A stretch of 11,353 nt of DNA from Alphaproteobacteria bacterium UBA2784 (GTDB lineage Bacteria; Pseudomonadota; Alphaproteobacteria; Micropepsales; Micropepsaceae), in contig DEIC01000037.1 in the NCBI GenBank assembly GCA_002352285.1, positions 1-11,353 of the forward strand. The letters are read 5' to 3'. Of the stretch, positions 1 to 6,155 are shown in pieces. Both the position numbers and the translations under genes were made by a program. The first letter of the stretch is position 1. Every line of letters starts with the position of its first letter. The notes under the pieces were generated by a model. The model saw only the letters and a list, made by a program, of their open reading frames with translations, was not told the DNA's origin and did not search any database.

Positions 1-43
1 TATGCGGGGTGAGGGCACGTGGGGGCATGTTGATGTTCTTGCG

Positions 44-96
44 CCTCCCCCGTTTTTGGGGGAGGCACGATCCGCTTTTGCGGATCGGGTGGGGGG
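44..96 (+). repeat. Two-hairpin GGGGGAGG/GGTGGGGG intergenic repeat, copy A
   Basis: The first hairpin has 8-bp arms, CCTCCCCC (44-51) and GGGGGAGG (58-65). The second has 8-bp arms, CGATCCGC (68-75) and GCGGATCG (80-87), around a TTTT loop. A GGTGGGGGG foot follows at 88-96. The same order of parts recurs three more times in this window with different stem sequences. Copy B lies 33 bp away in the opposite orientation, with the GGTGGGG feet facing each other. The layout resembles REP/BIME elements; assignment to a named family is an inference. Confidence 0.8.
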
Positions 97-129
97 CACC
101 ATTGAAAAGCTCATTGCAGCGTCCCGCAA

Positions 130-200
130 CCCCACCGGACTTGCGTTTCGTGCAAGTGCACTCACGCAAGCCCCGCCTCCCCTTTAAGGAAAGGGGAGGC
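130..200 (-). repeat. Two-hairpin intergenic repeat, copy B (inverted partner of A)
   Basis: Read on the minus strand, an 11-bp-arm hairpin (175-185 with 190-200, loop AAGG) contains CCTCCCC and GGGGAGG. A second hairpin follows, with outer arms 140-146 and 164-170 (CTTGCGT/ACGCAAG) and inner arms 150-154 and 157-161. The GGTGGGG foot is at 130-136. The strong outer hairpin lies about 25 bp past the stop codon of the sugar dehydrogenase gene. It may therefore help end that transcript, although no U-tract follows. Confidence 0.75.
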
Positions 201-225
201 ACACATCATCGATTGGCACCCACCC

Positions 226-1350
226 TTACTCCACCGGCGTTACGCGCAGCACCTTGCCGTCATCTTCATCCGTCAGCACATAGAGCGCCCCATCCGGCGC
301 CATGCGCACATCGCGCAGGCGCTCCTCGCGCTCGGCAAGAAGGGAGTATTCGCCCACCACCTTGCCGCCCTCCATGTCGATGCGGCGCAGATCGGTTGAG
401 ACAAGGGCGGCTACGATCAGATCACCCTTCCACCCGGCAAAAAGATCGCCCGTATAGACGCTCATGCCCGCAGGCGCGATGGAAGGCGTCCACACATAGA
501 GCGGCTGTTCCATGCCCGGAAGCTCTGTATAGGGCGTGATGATCGCACCAGAATAATCAAGCCCGTAGGTGATCGCTGGCCAGCCATAATTGCGGCCGCC
601 CTCGATCAGATTGATCTCATCGCCGCCCTGCGGCCCGTGCTCATGCGCATAGATCCGCCCATCCAGCGGATTGAACACGATCGCCTGCGGATTGCGGTGG
701 CCATAGGTGAAAATCTCGCCCCGCGCACCCTCACGCCCCACAAAGGGATTATCAGCCGGGATGGAGCCGTCCGCATTCAGCCGCACGAACTTGCCCAGAT
801 CGCTGTCGAGCTTCTGCGCCTGTTCGCGGAAATTGAAGCCATCACCCAAAGTCAGCACGAATGTGCCGTCGGGCAGGAACACCATGCGTCCGCCATAATG
901 CTGCGGCGTATCCTTGGTGGGATATGCCGAAAAGATCACGGCGACATCAAGAAGCGCATGGGCAGCCGCATCATAACGCGCACGCGCGACCGTTGTCGCC
1001 GAAGCGCTGTCATCGCCTGATGAGTAGGTGAGATAGATCGTCTGGTTCTGCGCAAAATCAGGATGCAGCACCACATCCAGAAGCCCGCCCTGCCCCGACA
1101 CGAAGGTTGGCGGCACATTGGCCACCGGATCAGGCAACAGCGCGCCATCGCGGATGACGCGCAATCCCGCATTGCGCTCGGTCACCAGCATGGACCCGTC
1201 GGGCAGGAATGCAATGCTCCACGGATGATCGAGGCCGGCAGCAATTTCCGTCACCTGATAGCGCGACGGATCGATGATTTCGACGGCCTGGGCAGGCGCC
1301 GCAGCAAGAACCGCAGCAAAGACCGGCAGGGCCAGAACAATGGGTCTCAT
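226..1350 (-). CDS. Exported PQQ-dependent sugar dehydrogenase (glucose/sorbosone dehydrogenase family)
   Basis: This 374-residue protein resembles the soluble aldose sugar dehydrogenases of the YliI/GSDH beta-propeller family. These oxidise sugars in the periplasm with pyrroloquinoline quinone and calcium. An N-terminal signal peptide is visible, with cleavage likely after AQA at residue 22. Family motifs follow in order: HPWSIAFLPDG (42-52), QGGLLDVVLHPDF (87-99), QHYGGRMVFLPDG (150-162) with His151 as the likely catalytic base, GEIFTYGHRNPQ (211-222), HEHGPQGGDE (236-245) and NYGWP (254-258). The length is typical and the gene looks intact. The ATG at 1350 has AAGG 7 nt upstream. It is divergent from the gene at 1500. 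The substrate cannot be read from sequence, and whether this cell makes PQQ is not visible here. Confidence 0.92.
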   Translation of the reverse strand: MRPIVLALPVFAAVLAAAPAQAVEIIDPSRYQVTEIAAGLDHPWSIAFLPDGSMLVTERNAGLRVIRDGALLPDPVANVPPTFVSGQGGLLDVVLHPDFAQNQTIYLTYSSGDDSASATTVARARYDAAAHALLDVAVIFSAYPTKDTPQHYGGRMVFLPDGTFVLTLGDGFNFREQAQKLDSDLGKFVRLNADGSIPADNPFVGREGARGEIFTYGHRNPQAIVFNPLDGRIYAHEHGPQGGDEINLIEGGRNYGWPAITYGLDYSGAIITPYTELPGMEQPLYVWTPSIAPAGMSVYTGDLFAGWKGDLIVAALVSTDLRRIDMEGGKVVGEYSLLAEREERLRDVRMAPDGALYVLTDEDDGKVLRVTPVE

Positions 1351-1443
1351 GGGGGAACCTTGAAAAGGGGGCGCACAACAGCGGGACAGGCAAGGGGAAG
1401 GACTCTGGCGAAGGCCCGGTCAAAGAACAAGGCCCCGCTTGCC

Positions 1444-1471
1444 TTGCAACGGGTCGATAAGCCGCTAATCT
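1444..1471 (+). promoter_or_regulatory. Predicted sigma70-like promoter of the 1500-4643 operon
   Basis: A -35 candidate TTGCAA (1444-1449) is separated by 16 nt from a -10 candidate TAATCT (1466-1471). This would start transcription near 1478 and leave a leader of about 22 nt containing a GGGAG ribosome site. The same arrangement, TTGAAA-N16-TAATCT, precedes the monooxygenase gene at 9386. The agreement of two independent sites strengthens the call. Confidence 0.5.
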
Positions 1472-1499
1472 CTTGGCCGCCCACCGGGAGAAAGCCCAA

Positions 1500-1922
1500 A
1501 TGGTTCGCGTAATTCTCGCCTTCCTGACTGCCGCCGTGATTGCTGCGGCGCTGGGCTCCAGCGCCTCCACCCACTTCGTGATGGAGGGCCTGCGCGACAT
1601 CGGCGTTGCCATTTCGTCCGATCAGCAGATCGCTGCGATGTGGCACGACATCAAGGGCATGGCGCCGCTTTATGCAGGCATGCTTTCGCCCGGCCTCATC
1701 ATTGCATTCGTCGCAGCGCATTACGTGTCAAAAGTGATTGGCTTGCGCACGCTGGTCTTCATGGCCGCAGGGGGCGTTGGCGTCGGCACGACATTGTTTT
1801 CAACCAGCGAGATCATGGGCCTGATGCCGATTGGCGGCGCGCGCACCGATCTTGGCTTTGGCGCGCAGGCTGCTGCGGGCGCTGCTGCCGGTCTCATCTT
1901 TGCACTCCTCAAAAGGGCCTGA
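1500..1922 (+). CDS. Small multi-pass membrane protein, function unknown
   Basis: This 140-residue hydrophobic protein has about four predicted membrane segments, near residues 4-20, 58-77, 82-100 and 122-137. They are separated by a short polar stretch (30-56) and glycine/alanine-rich turns. No catalytic motif is apparent and I do not recognise the family; the spacing suggests a compact helical bundle. The ATG at 1500 is preferred over an in-frame start 27 nt upstream because a GGGAG ribosome site lies just before it and the upstream extension is polar. It is the first gene of a tight plus-strand run, and the DUF2855 gene begins 5 bp after its stop. A role in the inner membrane linked to the downstream redox enzymes is an inference from that spacing only. 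Confidence 0.75.
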   Translation: MVRVILAFLTAAVIAAALGSSASTHFVMEGLRDIGVAISSDQQIAAMWHDIKGMAPLYAGMLSPGLIIAFVAAHYVSKVIGLRTLVFMAAGGVGVGTTLFSTSEIMGLMPIGGARTDLGFGAQAAAGAAAGLIFALLKRA

Positions 1923-1927
1923 CTGCC

Positions 1928-3001
1928 ATGGACATGCTGATCGACAAGAAAAATCTCTCTGCGGTGACGTTTGCCGCCGCGCCAAAGGCAACAGAGCGCC
2001 CCCTCAATGACGGCGAGATCTCGGTCTCCATCGATAAATTCGCACTCACCGCAAACAACCTCACCTATGCGGTGTTCGGCGATGCGATGAATTACTGGAA
2101 ATTCTTTCCGGGGCCCGACGGCTTTGGCCGCGTACCCGTGTGGGGCTTCGGCACCGTCGCCAAAAGCCGCCACCCCCAGGTGAAAGAGGGAGACCGCTAT
2201 TACGGCTATTTCCCCGTCGCCTCATCGGTTGTGATGAAGCCCGATCATGTGAACGCACATGGCTTCACCGACGTGATGCCCGCGCGTCAGGGCGGCGCCC
2301 ATGCGTTCTACAACAATTACGTGCTGACCAGCGCCGATCCCGCCTATGACCGCGCGCACGAGGAATATCAGGCCCTGTTCCGCCCGCTCTTCACGACGTC
2401 CTTCCTGATCGCCGACTGGCTGTCGTCGAACAACTATTTTGGCGCCAATGCCGTCATCCTCTCCAGCGCTTCATCGAAAACATCGTGGTGCACGGCAGCC
2501 TTGCTCCATGCACGCAAGGATGTGGAGGTTGTGGGCCTGACATCAGAGGCAAACACGCGCTTTGTCCAGGCCCTCGACATCTATGACCGCGACATCGCCT
2601 ATGGTCACGAAGCCATGCTGCATCCCAACCCCAGCATCTTTGTCGATATGGCAGGCAACGCCGCAGTCCGCGAGGCCGTGCACAAGACATTGGGCAAAAA
2701 CCTCGTCAAAAGCGTTGTGGTCGGCGGCACGCATTGGACCAAGGGCGGCCCCGCCGCCAATCTGCCCGGCCCGCAGCCTGAGTTTTTCTTTGCACCTTCG
2801 CATGTCGAGACGCGCATCAAGGAATGGGGCGCTGCCGGATTCCATTCCCGCCTGGGTGAGGCCTGGCATCGCGTACTGCCCCGGATTCAGGAGCAGGTGC
2901 ATGTGCGCACTGGCCACGGCGAGAAGGATGTAGCGCGCGTGTGGGGGGAACTCGTCACCGGCAAGGTCAATCCTGCCGACGGCCACATCCTGTCGCTCTA
3001 G
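1928..3001 (+). CDS. DUF2855 family protein (MDR-like, function unknown)
   Basis: This 357-residue protein matches my recollection of the DUF2855 family, which is distantly related to zinc-independent medium-chain dehydrogenases/reductases. The N-terminal part (30-105) looks GroES-like, with VPVWGFGTVAKSRHPQVKEGDRYYGYFPVAS around 69-99. The central ASSKTSWCTAALL region (181-193), after the strand AVILSS, sits where the nucleotide-binding turn of a Rossmann fold would be. The usual GxGxxG is absent, so cofactor binding is uncertain. The ATG at 1928 has AAAAGGG about 9 nt upstream, inside the end of the preceding gene. It lies 5 bp after the membrane-protein gene and 4 bp before glyoxalase I, so co-transcription is likely. 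A role in carbonyl or enone reduction would suit the neighbours but is unproven. Confidence 0.85.
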   Translation: MDMLIDKKNLSAVTFAAAPKATERPLNDGEISVSIDKFALTANNLTYAVFGDAMNYWKFFPGPDGFGRVPVWGFGTVAKSRHPQVKEGDRYYGYFPVASSVVMKPDHVNAHGFTDVMPARQGGAHAFYNNYVLTSADPAYDRAHEEYQALFRPLFTTSFLIADWLSSNNYFGANAVILSSASSKTSWCTAALLHARKDVEVVGLTSEANTRFVQALDIYDRDIAYGHEAMLHPNPSIFVDMAGNAAVREAVHKTLGKNLVKSVVVGGTHWTKGGPAANLPGPQPEFFFAPSHVETRIKEWGAAGFHSRLGEAWHRVLPRIQEQVHVRTGHGEKDVARVWGELVTGKVNPADGHILSL

Positions 3002-3005
3002 GCCG

Positions 3006-3425
3006 ATGCGCTATCTTCACACCATGGTCCGCGTGGGCGACCTTGATGCCGCCCTCGATTTCTATGTGCGCAAGCTGGGCCTGATTGAGCGCCACCGCAG
3101 CGAGAACCCGCAAGGGCGCTTCACGCTGGTCTTTCTTTCGGCGCCCGAAAGCCCGGATGCGCAGATCGAACTGACGTACAATTGGGATGAGAAGGAATAT
3201 GCAGGCGGCCGCAATTTCGGCCACATCGCCTTTGCGGTGGATGACATCTATGCGCTGTGCCGCCGCTTGATGGAGATGGGTGTCACCATCAACCGCCCGC
3301 CGCGCGACGGGCGCATGGCCTTTGTGCGCTCGCCCGACAATATCTCGATTGAGCTTCTGCAAAAGGGCGCGGCCCTGGCGCCTGCAGAGCCATGGGTTTC
3401 CATGCCCAACACGGGAAGCTGGTAG
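3006..3425 (+). CDS. gloA: Lactoylglutathione lyase (glyoxalase I)
   Basis: This 139-residue glyoxalase I isomerises the hemithioacetal of methylglyoxal and glutathione to S-lactoylglutathione in the cytoplasm. The four metal ligands of the bacterial enzyme are all in place: His5, Glu55 (in QIEL), His73 (in FGHIAF) and Glu116 (in SIEL). The short length, without eukaryotic-type insertions, fits the nickel/cobalt-preferring E. coli type; this is family knowledge, not visible directly. Two beta-alpha-beta-beta-beta modules are apparent (2-57 and 69-118), followed by a tail ending in SMPNTGSW. The ATG lies 4 bp after the DUF2855 stop with only a weak AGG upstream, so translation is probably coupled. 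The next gene follows 9 bp after its stop. Confidence 0.93.
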   Translation: MRYLHTMVRVGDLDAALDFYVRKLGLIERHRSENPQGRFTLVFLSAPESPDAQIELTYNWDEKEYAGGRNFGHIAFAVDDIYALCRRLMEMGVTINRPPRDGRMAFVRSPDNISIELLQKGAALAPAEPWVSMPNTGSW

Positions 3426-3434
3426 GCCGAAGAA

Positions 3435-4643
3435 ATGGATATCCTGATTGCAGGCGGCGGCATTGGCGGACTGGCAGCCGCCCTTACCCTGTCGCGCAAT
3501 GGTCATCGCGTGCGCGTGTTCGACGACCGCGCGCCGGATGCGGCTGATGTCGGCGCCGGCATCCAGCTCAGCCCCAACGCCACACGCGTTCTTGCATCAT
3601 GGGGACTGGGGGAGGCTGTCGATGCGCAGGCCTTTTATCCGCAGCGCATCAGCCTGCGCGACGGCCGCACGCGGCGCCGTCTGATGAGCCTGACGCTGGG
3701 CGAAAAATTGCGCGCGCGCCATGGCTTCCCCTATCTCCATATCCATCGTGGCGACATGCGCCGGATTCTTCTGGAGGCCGTGATTGCCGCATGCGGCGAT
3801 GTGGTGAGCGCAGGCACGCGCGTGACCGGCCTCTCGCAGGTCGAGGGGCGGCCCCGCCTTCATCTGGCCGATGGGATGCATGCCGAAGGTGATGTGGTGA
3901 TCGGCGCCGATGGCCTGCGCTCTGCCATCCGCCATGTGCTTTTTGGCGCCGACCGCCCGCGCTTTACCGGCTATGTCGCCTGGCGCGGCCTTGCCGATGC
4001 GGCGCGCGCGCGCCACCTCAACATCGAACCCGAAGCCGCCAGCTTCATGGCGCCCGGCGCACATGCCGTCACCTATTTTGTGCGCGGCGGCCATGCCGTC
4101 AATTTTGTCGGCGTCTTTGAGCGCACTGACCCGCCCGAAGAAATCTGGGAAAACGAGGGCGCACGCGCAATGCTCGCCCGCGACATGGCCCCGTTCCACG
4201 AGGATTTGCGCGAGCTTTCAAGCCTGATTGAGCGCCCCTTGCTGTGGCCGCTGTTTGACCGCATGGCCCTGCCGCGCTGGAGTGCCGGTTGCGCGACGTT
4301 GCTGGGCGATGCCTGCCACCCAATGCTGCCGTTCCTTGCGCAGGGCGCCTGCATGGCGATTGAGGATGCAGCGGTTCTGGCGCGCTGCCTTGAAAATGTT
4401 TCGGGCGCAAACGCAATCAGTGGCGCCCTTCAGCGCTACGAACAGGCGCGAAAGGCCCGCACGGCGCGCGTGCAGGCGGAAGCCCGCGCCCAGGGAAAAT
4501 TCTTTCACGCGAAGGCCACGCCGATGCGCGGCCTCACCCGCACCATCATGGGGCTGGGTTCCGGCCTTGCACCCAATCTGGCATTGTCGCGCTATGACTG
4601 GCTGTGGGGTCATGATGCGCTGACCGCCGCCCTGCCCGCCTGA
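3435..4643 (+). CDS. FAD-dependent monooxygenase (salicylate / 3-hydroxybenzoate hydroxylase-like)
   Basis: This 402-residue class A flavoprotein monooxygenase would use NAD(P)H and oxygen to hydroxylate an aromatic or similar ring. It shows GGGIGG (7-12) for the FAD ADP moiety, an acidic residue at the end of the second strand (Asp30) and GIQLSPNA (42-49). The DG motif is GADGLRSAIR (157-166), and the second FAD signature is GDACHPMLPFLAQGACMAIEDA (291-312). Length and motif order match salicylate 1-hydroxylase, 3-hydroxybenzoate 6-hydroxylase and 6-hydroxynicotinate 3-monooxygenase. The substrate cannot be chosen among these. The ATG at 3435 has GAAGAA just upstream. It is the last gene of the plus-strand run and ends 32 bp before a pair of inverted hairpin repeats. 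Confidence 0.9.
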   Translation: MDILIAGGGIGGLAAALTLSRNGHRVRVFDDRAPDAADVGAGIQLSPNATRVLASWGLGEAVDAQAFYPQRISLRDGRTRRRLMSLTLGEKLRARHGFPYLHIHRGDMRRILLEAVIAACGDVVSAGTRVTGLSQVEGRPRLHLADGMHAEGDVVIGADGLRSAIRHVLFGADRPRFTGYVAWRGLADAARARHLNIEPEAASFMAPGAHAVTYFVRGGHAVNFVGVFERTDPPEEIWENEGARAMLARDMAPFHEDLRELSSLIERPLLWPLFDRMALPRWSAGCATLLGDACHPMLPFLAQGACMAIEDAAVLARCLENVSGANAISGALQRYEQARKARTARVQAEARAQGKFFHAKATPMRGLTRTIMGLGSGLAPNLALSRYDWLWGHDALTAALPA

Positions 4644-4674
4644 GGTCAGGCTGTCGGATGCATCCATCTCTTTC

Positions 4675-4732
4675 ACCTCCTCCGCAATTTGTTGCGGGGG
4701 AGGTCAGATCGCGCTTGCGATCTGGGTGGGGG
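4675..4732 (+). repeat. Two-hairpin intergenic repeat, copy C1
   Basis: The first hairpin has 13-bp arms with one G-T pair (4675-4687 with 4692-4704, loop TTTG) and ends in GGGGGAGG. The second has 8-bp arms, CAGATCGC (4705-4712) and GCGATCTG (4717-4724). The GGTGGGGG foot is at 4725-4732. It lies just past the stop of the FAD monooxygenase and may act in transcript termination or 3'-end protection. Confidence 0.8.
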
Positions 4733-4752
4733 CCATTGTTTCCCGCCAGTTT

Positions 4753-4813
4753 CCCCCACCCGCGATGCGGAGGCATCGCTGGCCTCCCCCGCGTGAAAAC
4801 ACGCGGGCGGAGG
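4753..4813 (-). repeat. Two-hairpin intergenic repeat, copy C2 (inverted partner of C1)
   Basis: On the minus strand, the outer hairpin pairs 4788-4795 with 4800-4807 around an AAAA loop. It continues past one bulged C with 4783-4787 and 4809-4813 (CCTCC/GGAGG). The inner hairpin pairs GCGATGC (4762-4768) with GCATCGC (4773-4779). The foot reads CCCCCACC on the plus strand at 4753-4760. C1 and C2 face each other across 20 bp, as A and B do across 33 bp. Confidence 0.8.
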
Positions 4814-4823
4814 CGGAAGGAAA

Positions 4824-4838
4824 CGCGATAGTGTCGCG
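4824..4838 (-). terminator. Weak possible terminator hairpin for the 4881-5378 gene
   Basis: On the minus strand, arms CGCGA and TCGCG (5-bp stem, loop CACTA) are followed by TTTCCTT. This lies about 45 bp past the stop of the SnoaL-like gene. The stem is short and the T-run is interrupted. The repeat hairpins just beyond it could serve the same purpose. Confidence 0.3.
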
Positions 4839-4880
4839 CAAACTCAAAAGCCTCGAGAAGTGTGAAGCAAGGACTCGGGA

Positions 4881-5378
4881 TCAGGGTGTGATCGGCCTTC
4901 CCGCCGGATAGTCCACATAGTCGCGATGCTCGATCACCTTGCCACCGGCCACGCGGATGATGGTCACGATGGGATAGGCATAGCGCTGGATTTCGCCCTT
5001 GATCCGCACTTCCGACTGCACTTCGCCAATATAGGCAACATCATGCATGCCCGCGATTTTGGTGGTCACCACATAGGGAACGCGCACAAGACCATAATCG
5101 GTCTTGAACGAGGCAATGCCGGCCAGAATGGCGTCGCGCCCCTGAAAGTCGAAGGGAGCGGCAAAACCAGGCATGTCATAGGATGTGGGGTCAAAAAACC
5201 GCGCATCATCCGCATAGAAACCGGTCAGCGCCGCCTCATCCAGTTCCTGATAGGCCGCCATATAGGCATCCGCAACTGCGATGGTTTCAGTGCGCGGATC
5301 AGGCGCCGCTTCCTGCGCCCGGACTTGGGGAGAAAGCATCAGAACGATCAAGGCGGCAGTAGCAGCAAAGCGGCGCAT
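4881..5378 (-). CDS. Exported SnoaL/NTF2-like protein
   Basis: This 165-residue protein has a signal peptide (residues 1 to about 21, MRR then a hydrophobic stretch ending VRA before QE). A single NTF2-like cone domain of the SnoaL/ketosteroid-isomerase type follows. Visible family features are the helix ADAYMAAYQELDEAALTGFYADDARFFDP (about 35-63), then FDFQGRDAILAGIASF and the closing strands RYAYPIVTIIRVAGGKVIEHRDYVDYP (about 134-160). The function within this broad fold (isomerase, cyclase or ligand binder) cannot be set. The ATG at 5378 has GGAG 7 nt upstream. Longer in-frame starts run into the small heat-shock gene in another frame and lack a signal peptide at their N terminus. It lies 103 bp downstream of hsp20 on the same strand. 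Confidence 0.82.
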   Translation of the reverse strand: MRRFAATAALIVLMLSPQVRAQEAAPDPRTETIAVADAYMAAYQELDEAALTGFYADDARFFDPTSYDMPGFAAPFDFQGRDAILAGIASFKTDYGLVRVPYVVTTKIAGMHDVAYIGEVQSEVRIKGEIQRYAYPIVTIIRVAGGKVIEHRDYVDYPAGRPITP

Positions 5379-5481
5379 GACAATCTCCGGCAGCAGGAAT
5401 GCAAAGGAACGCGCGAAGCATTGCCCCGCGCGCCCCTGCCGCAAAATCACATTCCGGTCATGCCGCTGGAGTGGCAGTCCG

Positions 5482-5991
5482 TCACACGGTCTGCGCGCCG
5501 CCACTGCCTTTGATGGCAATGCGGTTGGCGGGTTTGGCCAGAGGTCCGGTACGCGGCACGAAAATGTGCAGCACGCCCTTCTCGAACTTGGCCTCCGCCT
5601 TGGCTGCATCGGTTTCAAAGGGCACGGCGAACTGGCGCAGGAACGTGCCCTGCGAGCGTTCAATCACGTGATACTGCTTCTTCTCGTCTTTCTTCTGGCT
5701 CTCGGCCTTGTGTTCGGCCTTGAGCGTGAGAAGGCCATCCGCAAGATCAAGTGTGATGTCCTTTTCGGCGATGCCGGGCAGCTCGGCTGTGATCTCAAGC
5801 CCCTTGTCGGTTTCAGCCACGTCCACTTTGGGCGACAGGAAACCATTCCCGAAGCTGCCAAGCGAAGGGAAGCCGCGCGAAAAATCGTCGAACAGCCTGT
5901 CCATCTCGCGCCGCATCGCGCTGAACGGGTCATCTCCCGGACGCGACAGGGAGGAGCCGCGCCCAAAAGGAATCAATGATCTGAAGTCCAT
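5482..5991 (-). CDS. Small heat-shock protein, Hsp20/alpha-crystallin family
   Basis: This cytoplasmic chaperone of about 169 residues holds unfolding proteins in a refoldable state. The N-terminal arm carries PFSAMRREMDRLFDDFSRGF, a typical sHSP helix. The alpha-crystallin domain starts near residue 54 with SPKVDVAETDKGLEITAELPG. It contains the DITLDLADGLLTLKAE strands and ends in the conserved KFEKGVLHIFVPR. The C-terminal tail PANRIAIKG supplies the I-x-I motif used for oligomer contacts. Two tandem ATGs occur at 5994 and 5991. The AAGGAGG site is 3 nt from the first and 6 nt from the second, so 5991 is preferred. The 162-nt upstream gap holds a CRP/FNR-type box, a possible heat-shock promoter and a leader hairpin. 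Confidence 0.93.
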   Translation of the reverse strand: MDFRSLIPFGRGSSLSRPGDDPFSAMRREMDRLFDDFSRGFPSLGSFGNGFLSPKVDVAETDKGLEITAELPGIAEKDITLDLADGLLTLKAEHKAESQKKDEKKQYHVIERSQGTFLRQFAVPFETDAAKAEAKFEKGVLHIFVPRTGPLAKPANRIAIKGSGGAQTV

Positions 5992-6025
5992 CATCCGCCT
6001 CCTTCTGGCCAGGATTGTTGAAAGG

Positions 6026-6042
6026 CCGGGCCCAACGCCCGG
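6026..6042 (-). other. Hairpin in the predicted hsp20 leader
   Basis: A GC-only 6-bp stem pairs CCGGGC (6026-6031) with GCCCGG (6037-6042) around a 5-nt loop, about 25 nt before the ribosome site. Nearer the start, TCCT (in CAATCCTGG) can pair with AGGA of the AAGGAGG site. This could occlude the site at low temperature. It is not a recognised ROSE or fourU element. Confidence 0.35.
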
Positions 6043-6053
6043 TCACCAGAAAA

Positions 6054-6081
6054 GATGTGGCGGCGATGCCGCGCGTTCAAG
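6054..6081 (-). promoter_or_regulatory. Candidate RpoH (sigma32-type) promoter of hsp20
   Basis: On the minus strand, CTTGAA (6076-6081) is followed by 16 nt and CACATC (6054-6059). This resembles the heat-shock -35 CTTGAA and a -10 of the CCCAT/CYTAT kind. A transcript would start near 6046 and have a leader of about 55 nt. The -10 match is imperfect. Confidence 0.35.
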
Positions 6082-6095
6082 TGACAGGAAGATGT

Positions 6096-6109
6096 TTGAC
6101 CCGCATCAA
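6096..6109. promoter_or_regulatory. CRP/FNR-family box (FNR/FixK/Dnr type)
   Basis: TTGAC-CCGC-ATCAA (minus strand TTGAT-GCGG-GTCAA) matches the TTGAT-N4-ATCAA operator of FNR/FixK/NNR-type regulators at 9 of 10 half-site positions. It is centred about 56 bp upstream of the predicted hsp20 start point, a plausible position for an activator. Oxygen or nitric-oxide control of the heat-shock gene is an inference. Confidence 0.5.
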
Positions 6110-6155
6110 GGACCGTTGCAGGTCTCCAGCAGATGCTCAACACTGGCGGTGTCTG

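Noticed and set aside
9..539. Long plus-strand open frame (176 residues)
   Set aside because: It runs across the repeats and antisense to the sugar dehydrogenase, with Arg/Pro/His-rich composition typical of a GC-rich shadow frame.
1389..1443. Inverted repeat GGCAAG...CTTGCC in the divergent gap
   Set aside because: The arms are only 6 bp and 43 bp apart, and the inner pairing is offset. It could easily occur by chance.
1640..1927. Longer start for the DUF2855 protein
   Set aside because: The extension is a shifted-frame reading of the upstream membrane-protein gene. The family-like sequence starts at the ATG at 1928, which has its own ribosome site.
3597..4199. 200-residue minus-strand frame inside the FAD monooxygenase
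   Set aside because: It is entirely antisense to a gene with complete flavoprotein motifs and has no recognisable domain or ribosome site.
4644..4880. A small gene or RNA gene between the convergent genes
   Set aside because: The stretch is explained by the C1/C2 hairpin repeats. The short open frame across it has no ribosome site and reads through the repeats.
5379..5663. N-terminal extension of the SnoaL-like protein by 95 residues (in-frame start at 5663)
   Set aside because: It overlaps the well-supported hsp20 coding region in another frame, lacks a signal peptide at its start, and the ATG at 5378 has both a ribosome site and a signal peptide.
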